From Christensenella sp. UBA1260 (GTDB lineage Bacteria > Bacillota > Clostridia > Christensenellales > CAG-917): DNA of 13,531 nucleotides. The notes beneath the pieces are model-generated. The model saw only the letters and a list, made by a program, of their open reading frames with translations. It ran no database searches and was not told the DNA's origin. The DNA lies in assembly GCA_002308155.1 (NCBI GenBank), contig DBVQ01000048.1, forward strand, positions 6,967 to 20,497, given 5' to 3'. Below are positions 1-5,881 of the stretch, in pieces (position 1 is the first letter of the stretch; each line of letters starts with the position of its first letter). The position numbers and the translations under genes are program-made.

Positions 1-161
1 ACAATGATGATGAGAAGTCCAATGACAATATTGAGCCCCGCTCTTGTAAAGAACGCTCTCACATCCTCCAAAAACGCTTCAAAAAAGTTTTGCGCGACTG
101 GAGTTTCCGCAGCTTCTGCCGCGACTTCGGTTGCTTCTTCTTCAAGCAAATCCAATAGCAT
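1..161 (-). CDS. Putative MscS-type mechanosensitive channel, N-terminal fragment (runs off left edge)
   Basis: Reading leftward from an ATG at 161-159, an open frame runs to the window edge with 53 complete codons and no stop. A good ribosome-binding site (GAGGTG, plus-strand positions 166-171) lies about 4 bases upstream of the ATG. The peptide begins MLLDLLEEEATEVAAEAAET, an acidic Ala/Glu-rich stretch, then NFFEAFLEDVRAFFTRAG, then the start of a hydrophobic segment (LNIVIGLLIIIV). This layout, a short amphipathic lead followed by a first membrane helix, is typical of small MscS-family channels, which open under membrane tension and release solutes during hypo-osmotic shock. The assignment rests on this short piece and on its divergence from the potassium-uptake genes; the diagnostic pore helix lies outside the window. 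Another small membrane protein is possible. Confidence 0.6.
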   Translation of the reverse strand, partial: MLLDLLEEEATEVAAEAAETPVAQNFFEAFLEDVRAFFTRAGLNIVIGLLIII

Positions 162-192
162 AATTCACCTCAAAAAATATGTATATACAAAA

Positions 193-213
193 ATGTCAAA
201 AATATTTTGACAT
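193..213. promoter_or_regulatory. Operator-like dyad at the leftward start site
   Basis: TGTCAAAA-ATA-TTTTGACA (194-212) is a perfect 8-bp inverted repeat with a 3-base centre, extendable by one A-T pair to 193-213. It lies immediately downstream of the leftward -10 box, about where transcription of the mscS-like gene would start. This is a classic position for a repressor site. The regulator is unknown, and AT-rich DNA can produce such dyads by chance. Confidence 0.4.
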
Positions 214-217
214 ATAT

Positions 218-246
218 ATTTTATTATGATTTTTTTCCATTGTCAA
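218..246 (-). promoter_or_regulatory. Promoter of the mscS-like gene
   Basis: On the minus strand there is a perfect -35 TTGACA (246-241), a 17-base spacer and a -10 TAAAAT (223-218). The spacing is optimal for a housekeeping sigma factor and points at the ATG at 161. The leader would be about 50 nt. Confidence 0.65.
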
Positions 247-320
247 TTATCTCTTTATTTTGATTGCAAATATTGCAAAATTATTCTAATTTTGTGCAAA
301 AATGATAATACTTGCCTTTC

Positions 321-356
321 ATTTGGCCGCTTTTTGTTAACAAAAAGCGCACAAAT
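321..356. repeat. Large palindrome upstream of trkA
   Basis: Positions 328-349 form a perfect 22-bp palindrome with core TTTTTGTTAACAAAAA flanked by CGC/GCG arms. After two mismatched pairs it resumes with ATTTG (321-325) against CAAAT (352-356). It lies about 58 bp upstream of the trkA -35 box and outside both predicted transcripts, so an intrinsic terminator role is not obvious. It could be a binding site for a dimeric regulator or the remnant of a terminator. Confidence 0.5.
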
Positions 357-413
357 GCGCAATATAGGCAGGCACGTGCACACCCTCTCACATGCGCTAT
401 AATATAAAAATGG

Positions 414-442
414 TTGAAAAATAAAAAAATAAGTGTTATAAT
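414..442 (+). promoter_or_regulatory. trkA promoter
   Basis: TTGAAA (414-419), a 17-base spacer, and a perfect TATAAT (437-442) preceded by TGT, which gives an extended -10. The start site would be near 449, leaving a very short leader before the ribosome-binding site TGAGG (461-465). Confidence 0.7.
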
Positions 443-469
443 TGCCACATCAATTTTTTATGAGGCAAT

Positions 470-1828
470 ATGGACATTATAATTACAGGTCTCGGATCAG
501 TTGGTAGCACACTGGTCAAAGAGCTCACCGAAGAGGGACACAGCGTCGTCGTCATTGACAGAGACGCTACAAAGGTTGAAAATGCCGTAAACAACTTTGA
601 CGTCAAAGGCGTTGTCGGCAACGGCGCAAGCAACGACGTGCTTGAAGAGGCGGGAGTCGCTTCCGCTGATCTTTTTATTGCCGCGACAACCAGAGATGAA
701 ATGAACATCCTCTGCTGCATCATCGCAAAGAAGCACGGCGTCAAAAAGACAATCGCCCGCACATCGCAAGCGGTTTATGAAGATCTTTTCTCCGATGACA
801 GCGAACTTGGACTCAACATGATGGTCAATCCGCAACAAGAAGCCGCACACGAAATCAGCCGTATGCTCCGCTTCCCTTCTGCAATCAAGGTTGACCAATT
901 TTCTGAAGGCAAAGTTGAACTCATTGAGTTTAGGGTTGATGCAAACTCCAAACTCGTTGGTCTCGCACTCAAAAACATCCGCGAGAAGTTCAAATCCAAA
1001 GTTCTCATCTGCGCCGCTCAACGTGACGACAAGCCGATCATCCCAGACGGCAACTTTGTCATCCAAGCGGAAGACAGGCTCTTCCTCACCGCAACGACAA
1101 AAGATATCTCCGCGTTCTTCAAAGAGCTCGGCTGGAACAAAGCATCCAAGGACGTCATCATCGTCGGCGGTTCCACAACTGCAAGATATCTCTGCAAAGA
1201 GATTGCAAAAGCGGGCATTTCCATCAAACTTATTGAGCAAAACGAAGCAAGAGCAAGATTTTTGGGCGAAGAGCTTGACCACACCGAAGTTATTCACGGC
1301 GACGGCACAAATCAAGAGCTTCTTCTTGACGAAGGCATTGACTCTGCAGACGCATTTGTGGCACTTGGCAACATCGACGAGCAAAACATCATCATGAGTA
1401 TGTTTGCAAACTCAAGAAACGTCCCGAAGGTCATCACAAAGATTGACCAGCTCAGCTATCACGATATTCTCCAAAAGAGCGGCATCTACAGTGTTGTCTC
1501 AACCAAGACTTCCGCCGCCGACCAAATCGTGAGATTTGTGCGTCTTTTGGGCAACAAAAAAGGCAGTGGCGTCAAACGTCTCTTCCACATCATTGACAAC
1601 ACAACGGAAATCCTCGAGTTTGAAGCAGAAAAGAACTTCCACAGATTTGACGTTCCGCTTCAGGATCTGCGCATCAACTTGAAAGACGATTTGCTCATCG
1701 CAGGCATCATCCGTGATGAGGAACTCATCACCCCAACAGGTCAAGACGTCATCAAAGAGGGCGACAGCGTCATCGTCGTCACACTCGAAGAAGGTTTTGA
1801 CAACCTCAACGATATTTTGAACTTCTAA
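470..1828 (+). CDS. trkA: TrkA, NAD-binding regulatory subunit of Trk/Ktr potassium uptake
   Basis: This cytosolic peripheral subunit gates the TrkH potassium channel in response to bound nucleotide. At 452 residues it matches full-length TrkA (about 458 in E. coli), with two tandem RCK units rather than the single one of KtrA. The first nucleotide fold has the glycine motif GLGSVG (residues 7-12) and an acidic residue ending the second strand (D30 in VVVIDRD), the usual NAD(H) signature. The second half begins near residue 228 with DVIIVGGS (G233, G234), which has lost the last glycine, as is common in second RCK domains. Each half ends with an RCK-C type domain. The ATG at 470 follows TGAGG with a short 4-base gap. 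trkH follows 25 bases downstream with no terminator between, so the two are one operon. Confidence 0.95.
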   Translation: MDIIITGLGSVGSTLVKELTEEGHSVVVIDRDATKVENAVNNFDVKGVVGNGASNDVLEEAGVASADLFIAATTRDEMNILCCIIAKKHGVKKTIARTSQAVYEDLFSDDSELGLNMMVNPQQEAAHEISRMLRFPSAIKVDQFSEGKVELIEFRVDANSKLVGLALKNIREKFKSKVLICAAQRDDKPIIPDGNFVIQAEDRLFLTATTKDISAFFKELGWNKASKDVIIVGGSTTARYLCKEIAKAGISIKLIEQNEARARFLGEELDHTEVIHGDGTNQELLLDEGIDSADAFVALGNIDEQNIIMSMFANSRNVPKVITKIDQLSYHDILQKSGIYSVVSTKTSAADQIVRFVRLLGNKKGSGVKRLFHIIDNTTEILEFEAEKNFHRFDVPLQDLRINLKDDLLIAGIIRDEELITPTGQDVIKEGDSVIVVTLEEGFDNLNDILNF

Positions 1829-1853
1829 AAATCGGCTCTGCCGTGAAGGAATT

Positions 1854-3341
1854 ATGAATTATAGACTGACAGCATACGTTCTCGGAGAAATCTTGCTCAT
1901 CGTCGGCGCGCTTATGTGCATCCCGATGTTTATGGCGCTCGGTTATCACGAGGACAAAACAGTACTTGCCTTTGGCATCGCAATCGCAATCGCAATCGGC
2001 GTTGGTGCGATTGGTATCATTGTGCGCCCGCCAAAGGATAAACGCAATCTGCGTCCGCAGAGCGGTTTTGTCATGTGCGGTCTTGCTTGGATTTTGCTCG
2101 GACTTATCGGTGCAATCCCATTCCGCATTTCTGAGGCAATCCCAAACTATATTGACGCACTTTTTGAAACAATCTCCGGCTTCACCACAACAGGCTCAAG
2201 CATTTTGACCGCGGCACAAGTTGGCCCAGATGGCTATTTTGCCTTGCCAAAATCAATCCTCTTCTGGCGTGCTCTCACGCAATGGATCGGAGGCATGGGC
2301 GTGCTCGTGTTTGTCATCGCGGTTTTGCCAAAGAACGACAAGGCATCCACTGCCCTTGCAAAGGCGGAAATCCCGGGCTATCAATTTGGCAAACTCGTCG
2401 GAAAGCTTCGCTTTACTTCGCAAATCCTCTATGCAATCTACATTGTGTTGACGCTCATCTTGGTCGGCATACTCTGCGCGTGCAAGATGCCTGTGTTTGA
2501 CAGCTTCTGCCACGCATTTTCAACCGCATCAACGGGCGGCTTCTCCGTGCTTGGAGCAAGCATCGGCGGATACAACTCTTTGAGCATTGAAATTGTCATC
2601 ACGATATTCATGCTCCTCTTCTCCGTCAACTTCAACCTCTACTATATGATTTTGATCGGGCGCTTCAAATCCCTCAAAAATGAGGAATTGTTCTGCCTCA
2701 TCGGGCTCTATATCACAGCGTGCGCCATCATCATCGCAGGACTTGTGGGCAGTCATACATACAGCTTTGGCGAGGCGGTCAGATACACCACGTTCAACGT
2801 TGCAAGTATGATGAGCACAACGGGCTACGGCACAGCGGACTTTGTGCTTTGGCCAACAATCTTGCAAGTTGTGCTCCTCATCATCATGTGCATTGGCGGC
2901 TCTGCAGGCTCTACTGCGGGCGGCATGAAGATTTCTCGTGTGCAAATCCTCGTCAAATCCTCCGTCAACCACGTGCGCAAACTCAACTCGCCACGCTCTG
3001 TGCAGACAGTCAAAATGGACGGAAAAGCACTGTCGGATGCCACTGTTGAGGAAATCCAAAACTTCTTTATCATCTATGTCCTCATCCTCATCTGCTCAAC
3101 GCTCGTCGTTGCAATCCTCTCCCCATACAAGGGCGCGGAAGGCATCGCAACCAACCTCTCTGCCGTCATCGCCTGCCTCAACAACATTGGCCCTGGCATC
3201 GGCGCAGTCGGTCCTGCCGGCAACTTTGCAGCCTATGGTCCACTTGAGAAGATCGTGCTTATGTTTGATATGCTTATCGGCAGACTTGAGATAATCCCAA
3301 TCCTTATGATTTTCTATTATAAGTCATGGAAAAGTATTTAA
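1854..3341 (+). CDS. trkH: TrkH-family potassium channel subunit
   Basis: This is an integral membrane K+ translocating subunit that works with TrkA. At 495 residues it matches TrkH (about 480-500). The four membrane-pore-membrane repeats are visible by their selectivity-filter glycines: FTTTGSS (G114), STASTGGF (G228), MMSTTGYGT (G324) and LNNIGPG (G446). The Gly in each loop is typical of K+-selective family members. Long hydrophobic helices separate the loops. An AAGGA lies only 3 bases before the ATG, closer than usual. The last codons, from about 3312 (encoding FYYKSWKSI), are abruptly AT-rich compared with the preceding GC-rich reading frame, and they run into the next gene. The original C-terminus may have been replaced by a few residues when that segment arrived. 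Confidence 0.95.
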   Translation: MNYRLTAYVLGEILLIVGALMCIPMFMALGYHEDKTVLAFGIAIAIAIGVGAIGIIVRPPKDKRNLRPQSGFVMCGLAWILLGLIGAIPFRISEAIPNYIDALFETISGFTTTGSSILTAAQVGPDGYFALPKSILFWRALTQWIGGMGVLVFVIAVLPKNDKASTALAKAEIPGYQFGKLVGKLRFTSQILYAIYIVLTLILVGILCACKMPVFDSFCHAFSTASTGGFSVLGASIGGYNSLSIEIVITIFMLLFSVNFNLYYMILIGRFKSLKNEELFCLIGLYITACAIIIAGLVGSHTYSFGEAVRYTTFNVASMMSTTGYGTADFVLWPTILQVVLLIIMCIGGSAGSTAGGMKISRVQILVKSSVNHVRKLNSPRSVQTVKMDGKALSDATVEEIQNFFIIYVLILICSTLVVAILSPYKGAEGIATNLSAVIACLNNIGPGIGAVGPAGNFAAYGPLEKIVLMFDMLIGRLEIIPILMIFYYKSWKSI

Positions 3342-3763
3342 TCATGATAGAATGCCTTGAAGATTTTCATGAATATATAGGCAAAACATTAATGGAATGT
3401 CAAGCTATTGAGCATGATATTCATTTAATATACGCAGGCATGCTAGCCGGAAATATGAATGACAACCTATCAAGAATTGAAAAAAACACTCTTGGACAAG
3501 TTCTTAAACTTTTATATCGATTGGATCATAGTGATAACAATCAATTCTTTTCTAATGAAGACTATAAACTGTTAAAAGAAATTACAGAAATTAGAAATCA
3601 TTGGGCTCATAAAGGATATTGTTGTTTTATGTATTCTGATGATAACAATGATTTCTATACACAGGCAAAACAACTTGAAAATGATTTTCATCAGCTAAAG
3701 AGTTTAAGTGCCACTATAGAAAAAGTAAGATTTAAGTGTTTGAAACAATATGGTCGAATATAA
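3326..3763 (+). CDS. Small AT-rich HEPN-like protein, function unknown
   Basis: I do not recognise a named family with certainty. The 145-residue soluble, probably all-helical protein contains EIRNHWAHKGY with R90, N91 and H95 (numbered from the 3326 ATG). This fits the R-x4-H motif of HEPN-superfamily RNases and related defence or toxin proteins. Helices before the motif (residues 10-85) suit a HEPN bundle. No partner antitoxin (MNT nucleotidyltransferase) gene is adjacent. The ATG at 3326 overlaps trkH by 16 bases; an alternative ATG at 3344 sits two bases after the trkH stop. Neither has a clear ribosome-binding site, so translational coupling is likely. Base composition is foreign: I counted 69 G+C in 240 bases (3421-3660), versus 37 in 60 for 3181-3240 of trkH. 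Codons such as TTA, ATA and AGA are frequent. This suggests recent acquisition. Confidence 0.7.
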   Translation: MEKYLIMIECLEDFHEYIGKTLMECQAIEHDIHLIYAGMLAGNMNDNLSRIEKNTLGQVLKLLYRLDHSDNNQFFSNEDYKLLKEITEIRNHWAHKGYCCFMYSDDNNDFYTQAKQLENDFHQLKSLSATIEKVRFKCLKQYGRI

Positions 3764-3766
3764 TAA

Positions 3767-3795
3767 AAAACCTTCGCAGATGCGAAGGTTTTATT
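3767..3795. terminator. Bidirectional intrinsic terminator between convergent transcripts
   Basis: CCTTCGC (3771-3777), AGAT loop, GCGAAGG (3782-3788). The stem is preceded by an A-run and followed by TTTTATTTTTG, so it has a U-tract in either direction. It would end the trkA-trkH-HEPN transcript on the plus strand and the ABC transcript on the minus strand. Confidence 0.85.
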
Positions 3796-3826
3796 TTTGT
3801 TTTTCCATATTTAATTGAAGTTTGCA

Positions 3827-3950
3827 AAACCGCGATTATTTGGATGAGATGCGCGGAAGATGCGCACGGGAGCCACCCAGTGTACAAAAGCGTACACGGT
3901 GTGCGAGCGCACGCAAAGCTGACAAAGCAGGTCGCCAAATAGCGCGGTTT
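3827..3950. repeat. 124-bp element with terminal inverted repeats and internal hairpins
   Basis: The left end 3827-3843 (AAACCGCGATTATTTGG) pairs with 3935-3950 (CCAAATAGCGCGGTTT), with one mismatch and one bulge. The roughly 90 bases inside hold further dyads: GTGTAC (3880-3885) with GTACAC (3892-3897), GTGCG (3901-3905) with CGCAC (3908-3912), and a direct repeat GATGCGC (3847-3853 and 3859-3865). The right arm overlaps the stop codon of the ABC gene by two bases, so on the minus strand the element forms the ABC 3' untranslated region before the terminator at 3767-3795. It is GC-richer than its flanks. I see no convincing open frame or target duplication. It could be a dispersed palindromic (MITE-like) repeat or a structured RNA. 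Confidence 0.5.
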
Positions 3951-5880
3951 AGTCCAATTCAAAAGCACCAGTATAAAGCTGATAGTATTTACCGCGGGCG
4001 GCAATAAGCTCGTCATGGTTGCCGCGCTCAATTATCTCGCCATGTTCAAGGACAAGAATCACATCTGCGTTGCGGACGGTTGAGAGGCGGTGAGCAATGA
4101 CAAACACTGTTCTGCCCTGCATAAGGCCATCCATGCCCTTTTCAATGAGTTTCTCGGTGCGAGTGTCGATGGAGCTTGTAGCCTCGTCCAAAACGAGCAC
4201 AGGCGGGTTTGCAACTGCCGCTCTTGCAATAGCAAGAAGTTGACGTTGTCCTTGCGACAAGTTGGTGCCGTCGCCCGTGAGCATTGTGTCGTAGCCGTCA
4301 GGAAGATGGCGGATGAAATAGTCCGCATTTGCGAGTTTTGCGGCATTCTCCACTTCCTCGTCCGTGGCGTCAAGTTTGCCAAAGCGTATGTTGTCTCTGA
4401 CCGTGCCTGTGAAGAGGTGCGTGTCTTGAAGCACCATCGCCATAGAGCGACGCAAATCTTCCTTGTTTATCTTGGTGATATTGATATCGTCATAGCGGAT
4501 TTTGCCTTCATTGATATCATAAAAGCGGTTGATAAGGTTGGTGATTGTGGTCTTGCCTGCGCCCGTAGAGCCGACAAGAGCGAACTTTTGACCGGGCTTT
4601 GCCTCAAACGTGACGTTTTTAAGCACGGTTTTTTCCGGCACGTATCCAAAGGATACGTTTTCAAACTCCACTTCCCCGCGCCACTTGACATATGTCGTGG
4701 TGTTCGTAGCTCTGTGATAGTGTTTCCATGCCCACATACCCGTATACTCTTCGCACTCGACCATATTGCCGTCTGTGTCCTCTCTTGCGTTGACAAGTTT
4801 GACATAGCCTTCATCCTGCTCAGGCTCTTGGTCAAGGAGCTCAAAGATACGCTCTGCGCCCGCAAGCGCAACAAGTATGCCGTTGAGTTGTTGTGCAATC
4901 TGAGCAAGCGGATTGGAGAACTGACGTGAATACTGCATAAACGAGATGAGTTTGCCCCAGTTCAAGCCGCCAAATCCGTTGATTGTGAGGATTGTGCCCA
5001 CGATTGCCGTGATTGCATAGGACACGTATGAAAGATTGCCCATGATTGGCATGAGCACGTTGGCATATGTGTGCGCCTTTTTGGATGCCTGACGCAGTGT
5101 TGCGTTGTGCTTGTCAAAGTCAGCTTTTTCCGCTTCTTCATGACAGAACACTTTGACAACTTTGAGTCCGTCCATATGCTCTTCGATATAGCCGTTGAGC
5201 GCACCAACTTCGCGTTGTTGAAGCACAAAGTGCTTCCCGCTCTTTCCGCCTATCGTCTTTGTGACGAAGAGCATAATCGCAAGCATCACAACAGAAACAA
5301 GCGTAAGAAGCGGAGACAGTATGAGCATTGCAATGAACATACCCACAACCGTGCAAGCATTTGTCAAGATGTTTGGCAAACCGTTTGAAAGGAGCTCGCG
5401 AAGCGTGTCCGTGTCGTTGGTGTAGAGGCTCATAAGGTCGCCGTGCGTGTGCGTATCAAAGTATTTGATTGGCAACTTCTCCATCTTTTCAAACATCTCG
5501 TTGCGGATGTCTTCAAGGATTTTGGTGGTTGCGCTGACGATGATATAGTTCATCACATAGTGAAGCCCTGCGCCTGCAACATATATCGCCGCCATGATTC
5601 CGACAAATCCGCCGAGCGCGGCTATGCCGTTCAACATGCCAAGGCTGACTGTTTCGCCTTCAACAAGCGGCAAAATATAATCGTTGATTGCGATTGAGAG
5701 CATATATGTGCCCGCAATGCTCGCCACAACGTTTGCAAGCATACAAATCAACGCAAAAATCATCCTCACGCGGTATGGTTTGAGATAGGTCAAAATACGC
5801 TTGAAGGTTTTGAGCGGATTTGCCGCACGGAAGTTCTTTTTCATAGGCACTGCGTGTCTTTCAGGATTCTTTGGTGCCAT
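3949..5880 (-). CDS. ABC exporter half-transporter, subunit with the catalytic ATP site (LmrD/TM288-like)
   Basis: This 643-residue protein joins an N-terminal six-helix exporter domain (about residues 30-345) to an ATPase domain. Motifs, numbered from the ATG at 5880: Walker A GSTGAGKT (K443), Q-loop MVLQDTHLF, signature LSQGQ (541-545), Walker B LVLDEATSS with catalytic E566, and H-loop IAHRLST with H597. All ATPase residues are consensus except the signature, where the usual LSGGQ is LSQGQ. This is the pattern of one partner in heterodimeric multidrug or peptide exporters of Bacillota. An unusually long linker (about residues 355-400, with GMWAWKHYHRATNT) separates the two domains. The start is one base after the upstream gene's stop, with GGGAGG embedded in that gene's last codons, so translation is coupled. 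The substrate cannot be deduced. Confidence 0.93.
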   Translation of the reverse strand: MAPKNPERHAVPMKKNFRAANPLKTFKRILTYLKPYRVRMIFALICMLANVVASIAGTYMLSIAINDYILPLVEGETVSLGMLNGIAALGGFVGIMAAIYVAGAGLHYVMNYIIVSATTKILEDIRNEMFEKMEKLPIKYFDTHTHGDLMSLYTNDTDTLRELLSNGLPNILTNACTVVGMFIAMLILSPLLTLVSVVMLAIMLFVTKTIGGKSGKHFVLQQREVGALNGYIEEHMDGLKVVKVFCHEEAEKADFDKHNATLRQASKKAHTYANVLMPIMGNLSYVSYAITAIVGTILTINGFGGLNWGKLISFMQYSRQFSNPLAQIAQQLNGILVALAGAERIFELLDQEPEQDEGYVKLVNAREDTDGNMVECEEYTGMWAWKHYHRATNTTTYVKWRGEVEFENVSFGYVPEKTVLKNVTFEAKPGQKFALVGSTGAGKTTITNLINRFYDINEGKIRYDDINITKINKEDLRRSMAMVLQDTHLFTGTVRDNIRFGKLDATDEEVENAAKLANADYFIRHLPDGYDTMLTGDGTNLSQGQRQLLAIARAAVANPPVLVLDEATSSIDTRTEKLIEKGMDGLMQGRTVFVIAHRLSTVRNADVILVLEHGEIIERGNHDELIAARGKYYQLYTGAFELD

Positions 5881-5881
5881 A

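Larger units (their letters stand above)
162..469. other. Intergenic control region between the divergent mscS-like gene and trkA
   Basis: This 308-base gap contains no convincing gene. It is AT-rich on the left and more GC-rich from about 325 to 400. It holds a leftward promoter (218-246), a dyad at the leftward start site (193-213), a large palindrome (321-356), a second isolated TATAAT at 398-403 without a good -35, and the rightward trkA promoter (414-442). Several TTGCAAA-like motifs lie between 263 and 302. I saw no recognisable c-di-AMP or other riboswitch, although potassium-transport genes in this phylum sometimes carry one. Confidence 0.7.

Noticed and set aside
398..403. Second TATAAT as an alternative trkA promoter
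   Set aside because: No acceptable -35 hexamer at 16-18 bases upstream; the promoter at 414-442 is much better.
162..469. c-di-AMP (ydaO-type) riboswitch upstream of trkA
   Set aside because: The predicted leader is only about 20 nt and no conserved riboswitch core was seen in the gap.
497..1384. Long minus-strand open frame opposite trkA
   Set aside because: It lies fully antisense to an unmistakable TrkA. Its translation is a Cys/Asp/Val-rich sequence with no recognisable domain, it has no promoter or ribosome-binding site, and it is explained by codon bias of the real gene.
3736..3942. Small plus-strand open frame across the terminator and inverted-repeat element
   Set aside because: It starts inside the HEPN-like gene, crosses a terminator and consists largely of repeat sequence; no ribosome-binding site.
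4090..4929. Long plus-strand open frame opposite the second ABC subunit
   Set aside because: Antisense shadow of the ATPase domain; the low-complexity Cys/Val/Arg-rich translation shows no domain and no expression signals.
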